This document shows positions 8,134-15,508 of a DNA stretch of 64,000 nt, one piece after another; the stretch's first letter is position 1; each line of letters begins with the position of its first letter. A program made the position numbers and the translations under genes. The DNA is from Streptomyces capitiformicae. Lineage in GTDB: Bacteria; Actinomycetota; Actinomycetes; Streptomycetales; Streptomycetaceae. The stretch spans positions 6,269,486 to 6,333,485 of the forward strand of contig NZ_CP022161.1 in assembly GCF_002214185.1 (NCBI RefSeq), written 5' to 3'. The notes beneath the pieces are model-generated. The model was not told the DNA's origin. It did not search any database and was given only the letters and a program-made list of their open reading frames with translations.

Positions 8134-8790
8134 TCACGGTGCGACTGCTCGTACGAGGAGCGTTCCGATGTGCCCGGGATGCGGGGCATCGAGTATCCGG
8201 GCGTCGGCTGTGCGGAACCCAGCCCGAGAGAGCAGGCGCTCCCATACCGCCGGGCGGTAGCTGTAGCGGTAGGTGAACATCGCCTTTCCGGCGAAGCCTC
8301 CCTTGTACATGCCCTGCGGCCCGTACGCGCCGGGGATGGCCGGAGGCTGGGAGAAGACAATGACGCCACCGGGCTTGAGCCTCTGTCGGACGAGCGGGAG
8401 GAGACGGCCCGGGTCGGTGAACCAGACGGCTCCGAAGATCGAGTAGATCGCGTCGTACACCTCCTCGTGCTCGCTCAGATACTCCAGGACCTCGGAGCAC
8501 ACGAACTCTGCACCGGTCCCGGCCCACTTCGTGGTGGTCTTCCTGACCATGACGGGAGACAGGTCAACGCCCCGAGCGGTGATGCCGCGTTCAGCGAGGT
8601 AGGCGAGGGCGCGGCCGGTGCCGCAGCCGATCTCCAGGGCGGAACGCGGGTTACCCAGTAGCTCTGGTCCGGGTCCGTGACCGGCGTACTGGGTCCAGCA
8701 GAAGCTCGGCTCCGCGTCGTCCTTGAAGGCGGAAGCGGCGTAGGTGTCCCACAGCTCCGTCTCGGCGGCGATGTCGTGTTGTGCGGGCAA
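8134..8790 (-). CDS. SAM-dependent class I methyltransferase
   Basis: 218 residues. I chose TTG 8790 because AGAGGA stands 8 bases upstream; there is no ATG or GTG near the conserved N-terminus. ALEIGCGTGRALAYLAERG (motif I), ARGVDLSPVMV (acidic residue contacting the SAM ribose) and YDAIYSIFGAVWFTDP (motif post-II) define the Rossmann methyltransferase fold; LLPLVRQRLKPGGVIVFSQP is the usual motif III. The substrate is unknown. It lies 71 bases downstream of the GRDP-like gene on the same strand, so the two are probably co-transcribed. Confidence 0.85.
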   Translation of the reverse strand: MPAQHDIAAETELWDTYAASAFKDDAEPSFCWTQYAGHGPGPELLGNPRSALEIGCGTGRALAYLAERGITARGVDLSPVMVRKTTTKWAGTGAEFVCSEVLEYLSEHEEVYDAIYSIFGAVWFTDPGRLLPLVRQRLKPGGVIVFSQPPAIPGAYGPQGMYKGGFAGKAMFTYRYSYRPAVWERLLSRAGFRTADARILDAPHPGHIGTLLVRAVAP

Positions 8791-8861
8791 GGGGATTCCT
8801 CTTCGCAAGGGTCGGTCCCTGTCCTCCTGGGGCCGAGGACAGGGACCAGCGTAGGGGCCAT

Positions 8862-9362
8862 TCAGTGGCTGTCGGGGACCTTGTTGTCGCACGGCGAGCA
8901 GTCCGTGCCGTCGATCGCCCACAGCTCCTCGTCGACGTCGAAGCCGATGGACTTCAGGAAGTCCGCAGTGCGCAGGCACAGGCCGTCGCGGCGGCGCTCG
9001 ATGAAGGGGGCGTGGTGCTTGTAGTGGCCCTCGTTGTACGCGTCGCAGAGGGCCCACCACACGGGCGTGTCGAGGATGAGCTGGTGAACGCCGATGTCGA
9101 CGAGCTTGCCGACGCCCAGGTGGACCTCGGGGTGCTCCATGCAGCCGATGGTGTACATGACGGCGTCGCCGAGGATGCGCTCGGCCATGTCGCGGACCAT
9201 CGTGTGATCGCGCAGCAGCAGGGCGACCTCGCGGTCCCAGAGTGTCATGCCGCTGTCCAGCACGTTGATCGTCAGGTGTTTGACGTGGGGCTGGACGGCG
9301 TTGAAGAGTTTCTTCGGGTCCCGTGTGCGGGTGCTCATGGGTCGGTCGAGCGTGACGGTCAT
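8862..9362 (-). CDS. GRDP-like (glycine-rich domain protein-like) protein with CxxC tail
   Basis: 166 residues; GAAGGAG lies just upstream of ATG 9362. The middle (MAERILGDAVMYTIGCMEHP, VDIGVHQLILDTPVWWALCD, then GHYKHHAPF) follows the pattern VDxxxHxxILDT...C...G..xHxPF seen in GRDP-like proteins, where conserved His residues may bind metal. The C-terminus ends in TDCSPCDNKVPDSH, with a CxxC in a short polar tail, which is unusual. It lies upstream of the methyltransferase gene in the same direction. The role is unknown; a part in peptide or natural-product modification is only a guess. Confidence 0.55.
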   Translation of the reverse strand: MTVTLDRPMSTRTRDPKKLFNAVQPHVKHLTINVLDSGMTLWDREVALLLRDHTMVRDMAERILGDAVMYTIGCMEHPEVHLGVGKLVDIGVHQLILDTPVWWALCDAYNEGHYKHHAPFIERRRDGLCLRTADFLKSIGFDVDEELWAIDGTDCSPCDNKVPDSH

Positions 9363-9563
9363 GGACTACTCCTTCGGAGACAGGTCGTGCCGTGCAGGTT
9401 CGAGCCCGTCCCGCCCGTCAGCCTGTTCGGGCTGGGAGCGCGGCGCGAGCGTCTTGCGGATCCCGTTCCAGCGAGGGCTACGTGTGACCGGGCTGGACCG
9501 GGCGTAGGTGTGCTCCAGCCATGAACGCGACGGTAGGGAGCGGGGCTTGTCAGGTGCCAGAGA

Positions 9564-9610
9564 AGTTGCGCGGAGTTGCTCGTCCGCTGGGCGAAGTTGC
9601 GTAAGGTTGC
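9564..9610. promoter_or_regulatory. Cluster of four phased GTTGC boxes
   Basis: AGTTGC at 9564, AGTTGC at 9574, AGTTGC at 9595 and GGTTGC at 9605. The spacings of 10, 21 and 10 bases put all four on one face of the helix. The cluster lies about 85 bases upstream of the DUF6879/XRE operon start, between that operon and the divergent GRDP-like gene. It is a candidate binding array for the XRE regulator. The remainder of 9363-9694 shows no gene. Confidence 0.5.
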
Positions 9611-9694
9611 TGATTCAGGCCAACCAAAGCTCGGACACGAGGCGTTGGTCTATTGGAGGCTTGGAAGATCAGTCCCCGAGAGAAGGACGTGATC

Positions 9695-10453
9695 ATGCCA
9701 CGTCGGCTGCGTTTCAACGGCACGGGCAGCGGCGTCAACGGATGCCCGTCCCTTCACGAAGATCTCGACACAGGCGAGCTCATCGTGCACGGCCCGGCGC
9801 TCACGGACCCCGACGACATCGCCCAGCTCCGGCACCTCAACGAGAGCGAGGTGCCCATCGTGGTGCCTCGCGAGCTGTTGGTCGACTACGGACCGAAGGA
9901 GGCCGTCCACGTGGCCACCGTGATCGGGCTGGACGAGTTCGACCGGCTCTTCACACAGTTCGAGCACACGGCGTGGCGCCTGGAGACGCGCCGCCGCTAC
10001 GCGTCGGACGAGCTCACCAGCGCCTACGCCCAGTTCATGCGGGGCGAGTCCGTCAACTGGGAGGGAGTCGACGCGGAATGGTGCGCGGAGCGCCGCGAGC
10101 AGGTGGCTCTCGGCAAGCGGTTCGAGCGTGTCCGGATCGTCGACAACCCACCCACGGTCGGCCAGCTCTATCTGCTCGACAACGCACGCCGTAACAGTGC
10201 TGTCGGAGAGAGGATCCTCAATCTGTGGCGAGAAGATGCCGACCGCCTTGGCTTGCCCTCCGAGGATTTCTGGATTTTCGACTCCCGGCTGGTCGCGCTG
10301 CTCAAGTTCGATGACGCCGACAACCTGGTCGGCGTCGAGTTGATCACGCAGCCTGCTGCGGTGCTGCGGTACGCCATGGTGCGCGACGCGGCGCTGCATC
10401 ATGCCGGCCCGTACGAGGAGTTCGCGGCACAGCTGACCGCGAAGGAGGACTGA
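9695..10453 (+). CDS. DUF6879 family protein with extra N-terminal domain
   Basis: 252 residues from ATG 9695, with GAAGGA 7 bases upstream. Residues ~1-68 (LRFNGTGSGVNGCPSLHEDL ... VPIVVPRELLVDYG) look like a small independent domain that is often a separate gene in Streptomyces. Residues ~75-252 are a DUF6879 domain: LDEFDRLFTQFEHTAWRLET, then GKRFERVRIVDNPP, EDFWIFDSRLVALLKFDD and RDAALHHAGPYEEF. DUF6879 proteins accompany DUF5753 XRE regulators, which is the case here (next gene, 15 bases on). Cytoplasmic; presumed modulator of that regulator, by inference only. Confidence 0.75.
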   Translation: MPRRLRFNGTGSGVNGCPSLHEDLDTGELIVHGPALTDPDDIAQLRHLNESEVPIVVPRELLVDYGPKEAVHVATVIGLDEFDRLFTQFEHTAWRLETRRRYASDELTSAYAQFMRGESVNWEGVDAEWCAERREQVALGKRFERVRIVDNPPTVGQLYLLDNARRNSAVGERILNLWREDADRLGLPSEDFWIFDSRLVALLKFDDADNLVGVELITQPAAVLRYAMVRDAALHHAGPYEEFAAQLTAKED

Positions 10454-10468
10454 GGCAGGTGCGTATCG

Positions 10469-11320
10469 GTGAGCACGGACTACCAGCAGGCACGGCAAGC
10501 ACTCGGGGTACGGCTGCGTGAACTCCGACTTTCCGCCCCTGGAGGCCGGCTCACCGGTGCCGAGCTCGCCGAGCAGTACGGGTGGAACAAGTCCAAGGTC
10601 AGCAGGCTGGAGAACGGCAGGCAGACTCCGACGCCCGATGACCTGCGCAACTGGGCGGAGGCAACCGGTCAGCCGGAGGCGTACGACGAGCTGGTCGCAC
10701 GCCTGAGGGGCTTCGAGTCCCACATCAGGTCATGGCGACGTCAGCTGGCCTCGGGGCACAAGGCGGTCCAGGACACCCACCTGAGCGCTCATGCCGACGC
10801 CTCGGTGTTCCGCGGCTGGGAGTCCTCCATGATCTTCGGAATTCTCCAGACTCCGGACTACGCACGGTCGATCTTCACAAGATATGCGGAGCTACAACGG
10901 TCGCCACGGGACACCGAGGAAGCAGTCCGGTCCCGCATGAAGCGGCAAGAAGCGCTGTACGACTCCTCGAAACACTTCCGCCTCCTCCTGTGGGAAGCCG
11001 CCCTTCACGCCTTGATCTGTCCACCGTCGGTGCTTGCGGCCCAGCTCGACCGCCTCTCAGGAGCCATCGGTCTGGACACGGTCGAGCTGGGGATCATCCC
11101 GCTGTCCGCCTCGCTCAAGATTCCCCCGGCCACCGCATTCTGGATCTACGACGACCGTCAGGTGGTCGTCGAGAACTGGCACGCGGAGTTGTGGATCGAC
11201 GACGCAGCCAGCGTGGAAACGTACCTGCGGACCTGGAAGACGCTCCGGGAGTCCGCCGTGTACGGCGCTGACGCCCAGAACCTCGTCAGCGCGGCACGAC
11301 GAACGTTGCGCTCACCCTGA
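10469..11320 (+). CDS. XRE family regulator with DUF5753 (Scr1-type)
   Basis: 283 residues from GTG 10469. The N-terminal HTH is LGVRLRELRLSAPGGRLTGA, ELAEQYGWNKSKVSRLENGR. The DUF5753 domain follows from about residue 95 (FRGWESSMIFGILQTPDYAR, RMKRQEALYD, LGIIPLSASLKIPPATAFWI, VVVENWHAELWI). Streptomyces has dozens of such regulators, usually paired with a DUF397 or DUF6879 gene, as here. They influence development and secondary metabolism. It is probably co-transcribed with the upstream gene, and the GTTGC boxes are a possible target. Confidence 0.9.
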   Translation: MSTDYQQARQALGVRLRELRLSAPGGRLTGAELAEQYGWNKSKVSRLENGRQTPTPDDLRNWAEATGQPEAYDELVARLRGFESHIRSWRRQLASGHKAVQDTHLSAHADASVFRGWESSMIFGILQTPDYARSIFTRYAELQRSPRDTEEAVRSRMKRQEALYDSSKHFRLLLWEAALHALICPPSVLAAQLDRLSGAIGLDTVELGIIPLSASLKIPPATAFWIYDDRQVVVENWHAELWIDDAASVETYLRTWKTLRESAVYGADAQNLVSAARRTLRSP

Positions 11321-11512
11321 CGCCGACATTTGAGCGACGTGCCCTGCCCCGAACCGCTCACGCGGCGCGCGCCTCGACCGGTCACTCGGCGTGCCTCGTA
11401 CACCTTCCGCTCCAGCGCGTACAACCGAACGCGACGGAGCGTCACCACTAGTCGCGGCAGACGATCGGATCCGCCGCCAGGGCCGCAACTCCCTGGCGGC
11501 GCCGAAGTCTGT

Positions 11513-11780
11513 TCATCGCTCTCCTCGCAGGGAGATGGCCTCTTGGGCGAGCAGCAGTGCGAGGGGGCCGCCTTGAAGCAGGAAGCGTCCGTCGATCGCG
11601 GTCTGGATCGCGTCGCGCATAGGCCACCACATCAGCTTGAAGTCCCCTCGCTCAGGGTGAGTTGCCGCGGTTCCGAGGTGAGCGCTTCGGCCAGGAAGAG
11701 GTGGATGCGGGCGGTGGCTCAGAGTGATGGGGTATGAGCCGAGAGAGCGCCAGGAGAGGACGGTGATCCCGGCTTCCTCG
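11513..11780 (-). pseudogene. Nudix hydrolase, decayed C-terminal remnant
   Basis: On the minus strand, ERGDFKLMWWPMRDAIQTAI followed by DGRFLLQGGPLALLLAQEAI is the typical C-terminus of ADP-ribose-type Nudix hydrolases. Upstream, LGSYPITLSHR is in the same frame, but the bridging piece HLFLAEALTSEPRQLTLSE sits in another frame, so at least two frameshifts have occurred. No Nudix box is recoverable. The rest of 11321-11960 contains no other gene I can support. Confidence 0.6.
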
Positions 11781-11963
11781 ACCGTACGGATCGAGGTCAC
11801 CGATACCCGCTCGCGCTCCTCCCCGTCGCCCGCCACCGCGCCCATGCCCATGGCACCGCCCATGCCCTTCCCCTGTCGCACCGCGACCGCTGGACGCCAT
11901 CTCGACGCAGCGGCCACACTTGACCCCTGACCGTGACTGTCCAACACGCACACCGGGGGCAAG

Positions 11964-13550
11964 GTGCCGCAGGAGGCGATCTCCGACCGTTACGAACTCC
12001 TGGAGGAGCTCAGCCACGGCGGCATGGGCGACGTGTGGCGCGGCTACGACGCCGTGCTCGACCGGCCCGTCGCCGTGAAGCTCATCCGGCAGGCGTCGGT
12101 CACCTCCCCGCAGCTGGCCGAGGAGTTCGCCAAGCGCTTCCGTCGCGAGGCCCGCATCACCGCGCGTATCCAGCATCCCGGTGTGCCGCAGGTGTACGAC
12201 GCGGTGCTCGACGCGTCGTACGAGCGGCTGTTCCTGGTGATGGAGCTCGTCGACGGCGTACCGCTGTCCGCCTACCTCGACCCCGGCCGGCCGCTGCCGG
12301 TCAGCTGGGCGGCCGCCGTCGCCGCGCAGGTCGCGACCGTGCTGTCGTACGCGCACGACGTGCCGGTGATCCACCGGGACCTCAAGCCGGGCAACATCCT
12401 CGTCGCCCGCGACGGCACCGTGAAGGTCCTCGACTTCGGTATCGCGGCGATGCTGCGGACCGACGTCACCAAGCTGACCGCGACCGGCAGCCCCATCGGC
12501 ACCCACCAGTACATGTCGCCCGAGCAGGTCCGGGGCGGACGCATCACCCCGCAGACCGATCTCTACGCTCTCGGCTGTGTGCTGCACGAACTCCTCAGCG
12601 GGCGCCTCGTGTTCGAGGCGGAGAGCGAGTACCTGCTGATGTACCAGCACGTCAACGCCGCCCCCACCCCGCTGCGCCGGCTGCGGCCCGACGTCCCCGA
12701 GGCGCTGGAGGAGTTGGTCCTGCACCTGCTGCGCAAGGCGCCCGAGGCGCGGCCCGCCGACACGCAGGAGGTGTACGCACGGCTGCTGCCGTTCCTCCCG
12801 CCGCCAGGCCAGGAGCCCGGCACGGCGGATGCCGGGCCGGCCGGCGCGCCCGACCCGACGGGCGTGTTCCGGCACCCGTTCGCGCCCCGCGCCCGCCCCC
12901 AGGCCCCGGCGCCCGGTGGTCCGACGCCGACAGCCGTCCTCCCGGGGGCCCAGCCGGTGCCCGTCCCCGCCCGGCTGCGCGAGGACATCAAGGAGGCGTA
13001 CGCCCATTCCGACGCCCTGCTGGAGGAGGAGCGGTTCGCGCAGGCCGCCGAGGTGCTCGGCGAGGTCATCGAACCCGCGGCCCTCGCCCTCGGCTCCGAG
13101 AGCAAGCAGGTCCTGGCGCTGCGCCGCCAGCGAGCGGCGATCCGCCTCCTCGGCGGCGACTACCGGGCCGCCCTGCCCGAGTTCGACGCCCTCGCCGACG
13201 CGTACGCCCGTATCGCCGGGCCCACCGGCGAGCAGGCCCGCGCCTGCCGCGCCCAGGCGGCCCGGTGCCGCGCCGAACTCGGCCAGGTCACCGACGCGCT
13301 CGCCGCGCTCCAGGGCGTGCTGAACGTCGTGCGGGCCGTCGACAGCGACGTGAGCGAGGAAGCCGTGGAGCTACGGCACAACATCGGGATGCTGCTGCTC
13401 GCGCAGGGCCGGGCCGCCGAGGCGCGCCAGGTCCTCGAACCACTCCACCAGGACATGTGCATGGTGTTCGGCCCCGACGACGAGATGACCGTCGAGATCG
13501 CCGAGGCACTCGCCGTGATCCGCCTCGACCTCGACGAGTCGGCTTCCTGA
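11964..13550 (+). CDS. Ser/Thr protein kinase with C-terminal TPR-like region
   Basis: 528 residues from GTG 11964 (GGGGGCAA just upstream). The kinase domain spans about residues 9-270: glycine loop ELSHGGMGDVWRG, catalytic lysine in VAVKLIRQ, catalytic loop HRDLKPGN, DFG, and YMSPEQ in place of APE. A proline/alanine-rich linker (about 280-340) leads to helical repeats (about 345-525; EDIKEAYAHSDALLEEERFA and following) resembling tetratricopeptide units. No membrane segment is evident, unlike most PknB-type kinases, so it is probably cytoplasmic. It stands alone between relics; its substrates are unknown. Confidence 0.92.
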   Translation: MPQEAISDRYELLEELSHGGMGDVWRGYDAVLDRPVAVKLIRQASVTSPQLAEEFAKRFRREARITARIQHPGVPQVYDAVLDASYERLFLVMELVDGVPLSAYLDPGRPLPVSWAAAVAAQVATVLSYAHDVPVIHRDLKPGNILVARDGTVKVLDFGIAAMLRTDVTKLTATGSPIGTHQYMSPEQVRGGRITPQTDLYALGCVLHELLSGRLVFEAESEYLLMYQHVNAAPTPLRRLRPDVPEALEELVLHLLRKAPEARPADTQEVYARLLPFLPPPGQEPGTADAGPAGAPDPTGVFRHPFAPRARPQAPAPGGPTPTAVLPGAQPVPVPARLREDIKEAYAHSDALLEEERFAQAAEVLGEVIEPAALALGSESKQVLALRRQRAAIRLLGGDYRAALPEFDALADAYARIAGPTGEQARACRAQAARCRAELGQVTDALAALQGVLNVVRAVDSDVSEEAVELRHNIGMLLLAQGRAAEARQVLEPLHQDMCMVFGPDDEMTVEIAEALAVIRLDLDESAS

Positions 13551-13667
13551 GCGGGGTCCTCCAGACGTGGCATCGGCCGAACCCCATACTGCGCGCGGCG
13601 AGTTCGAAGCCGTCGCCGCATCGGTGACCACAACTTCCGGGCCGGGCTCCAACCGTCACGATGAGCA

Positions 13668-13883
13668 GTGCACACCACTTCGCCGCTCCAGTCCTGGGTC
13701 GATGCCGCACTTCGAGACCAGTGGGAAGGCAGTTGGCCGTACGCCCACCGGGTGTTGGACGACGCTGTCGAGCAACTAACGAACATGGCGTTCCGCTACC
13801 GGGGGCTTCGCAAGCACCTGGCCGCAGACCTCTCCACGGGAGGGCCCGACGGACTGGCATCCGCTGCTGATACGTGCAGTTGA
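13668..13883 (+). CDS. Possible small unrecognised gene
   Basis: A 71-codon frame from GTG 13668 has protein-like composition (LQSWVDAALRDQWEGSWPYA, RVLDDAVEQLTNMAFRYRGL), but there is no strong ribosome-binding site and the last third looks random. It could be a fragment of a decayed gene. The surrounding 13551-13969 holds nothing else I can support. Confidence 0.3.
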   Translation: MHTTSPLQSWVDAALRDQWEGSWPYAHRVLDDAVEQLTNMAFRYRGLRKHLAADLSTGGPDGLASAADTCS

Positions 13884-13969
13884 TCCCCGGCAGAAGCAGG
13901 AAAGTCTCTTCGCCAGCCGGAGTCCGACCGGCAGACCTGTGGCTCCGGTCCCGCATGTACCCGGCGCGC

Positions 13970-15403
13970 TCAGGAGGACCACGCCGCGAGGAGTTCCGCC
14001 GGGCCGTACGCAGCGTCGAGGCCTGCACAGTCGGTCCCGCTGCGCGACACAGCGATCACAGGCACGGGAGCAGGCGTGAGCGCGGCGCGGTGTCGGTGCA
14101 GCGCCGCGAGATCGTGCCGGTCGAACGGGGAGTTCTCCAGCCACTTCACCGAGCCGACGAACAACAGCTCCTTGGCGATCGGCGCGCGGTCCGCTCCCAC
14201 GACGTCGATCTCCACATCGTTGGTACGGGTCCAGTAACCGCCGATGGCGGGGGCGGCCGGGAGGTTCGCGTCGGGCAGCAGTCGCGCCAGCGCCTCGCGC
14301 ACCAGAGGTTCAATGGCCCTGCCACGCCAACTGGTCCAGTTTTCGCGGATGCGCCGCAGCGTCAGGTCACCCCGGCCTCGCTCGATCTCCTCCATCGCCG
14401 GTCCCAGGAGCTTCAGCCAGAAGCGGAGGTAGGGATCCGCAACCCGGTAGCGACGATCCTTCGAAGGCCGCGTGGACACGGGAAGCTCCGCCGCGATCAC
14501 CCGCTTGTCCGCCAGGATTCCCAACGACCGCTGCAGCGGGGTCGCCCCGATCCCGCCGGCGGCACGGGCAATGTTGGAGAACGTCCGCTCACCGCTGCCG
14601 ATCGCCGAAAGGACGGTGCGTGCTTGGACCTGCTGGGGGAACTCCGCGGCGAGCGAGCGCTCCGCCGACACCAGCAAGGCCGAGACCGGATCGCTGAGCG
14701 CCGCCTGAAGGAACTCCCACATCCCGGCGCCGTGCGTCCACTCCGCACAGATCAGCGGCAGTCCACCGGTGATCAAGGCCGCGTCGAAGGCCGAGGCGGG
14801 ATCGAGGCCCAGCATCTCGCCCACCTCCGCCGGGTTGAGCGGCCCCAGCACCATCTCCCGTCCGCGCTGGTGGAACGGGCGTCCATAGCTGTTCAGCGCC
14901 TCCATCATCGACAGGTCGGAACCGATGAGAACCAGCAGAACCGGCTTCCTCTCCAGCACTCGGTCCCAGGCCCGCTGAAGCGTGCCCTCGAAGGCGCCCT
15001 CCGCATCCATCAAGTAGGGCACCTCGTCCATGACCACCACGCTCGCCCGGTCGTGCGGCAGTGCCGCCGCCAGTACGTCGAAGGCGGCATCCCAACTCGC
15101 CGGGCGGGCCGCGGACAGCAGATTCGCCAGCGGAAGGCTCGACGACTGCGCATCCTGGCCGAGCCGCTCCAGGTCCGCCCCCGGCGACGCCCCTGTGGCG
15201 GCATAGAAGATGAACGGCGCACCGGACCTCTCGGCGAACCGCTCCACCAGCCGCGACTTACCCACCCGTCGGCGCCCTCGAAGCATCACGCACCGCCCGG
15301 GCCGCTCCCCACCGACCCCGGCCGTCACCTTGCCCAGCTCGCGATCCAGCGTCTCGAGTTCGTGCCGCCTGCCCACGAAATCGGCCACGTCGCCACCTTC
15401 CAT
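13970..15403 (-). CDS. AAA ATPase with DUF234-type C-terminal domain
   Basis: 477 residues from ATG 15403. The N-terminal NTPase has FVGRRHELETLDRELGK, Walker A RGRRRVGKSRLVERF (about 43-57), and Walker B SVVVMDEVPYL (about 120-130), followed by the VLIGSDLSMMEALNSYGRPF sensor block. A winged-helix segment (FSNIARAAGGIGATPLQRSL) and RYRVADPYLRFWLKLLGP lead to the DUF234 nuclease-like domain with VEIDVVGAD and KELLFVGSVKWL, reminiscent of D-x-V ... E-x-K endonuclease motifs. Such archaeal-type ATPases occur sporadically in bacteria and are often horizontally acquired; the function is unknown. Confidence 0.85.
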   Translation of the reverse strand: MEGGDVADFVGRRHELETLDRELGKVTAGVGGERPGRCVMLRGRRRVGKSRLVERFAERSGAPFIFYAATGASPGADLERLGQDAQSSSLPLANLLSAARPASWDAAFDVLAAALPHDRASVVVMDEVPYLMDAEGAFEGTLQRAWDRVLERKPVLLVLIGSDLSMMEALNSYGRPFHQRGREMVLGPLNPAEVGEMLGLDPASAFDAALITGGLPLICAEWTHGAGMWEFLQAALSDPVSALLVSAERSLAAEFPQQVQARTVLSAIGSGERTFSNIARAAGGIGATPLQRSLGILADKRVIAAELPVSTRPSKDRRYRVADPYLRFWLKLLGPAMEEIERGRGDLTLRRIRENWTSWRGRAIEPLVREALARLLPDANLPAAPAIGGYWTRTNDVEIDVVGADRAPIAKELLFVGSVKWLENSPFDRHDLAALHRHRAALTPAPVPVIAVSRSGTDCAGLDAAYGPAELLAAWSS

Positions 15404-15426
15404 CGGGTGCCCAGCATCAACACAGA

Positions 15427-15446
15427 TACTAACATTGAAGTTAGTA
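15427..15446. promoter_or_regulatory. Palindromic operator candidate TACTAAC-N6-GTTAGTA
   Basis: A perfect 7-bp inverted repeat (15427-15433 and 15440-15446) with a third half-site GTTAGT at 15455-15460. It lies 24 bases upstream of the AAA/DUF234 start and within the short region divergent from the LAL regulator. It is unusually A/T rich for this genome. Likely a regulator-binding site controlling one or both genes. Confidence 0.55.
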
Positions 15447-15508
15447 ACACAGAGGTTAGTGACAGGCCTGCTCGGAAGTGTTCTCGGTGATGATCTCGCT
15501 GGTGAACC

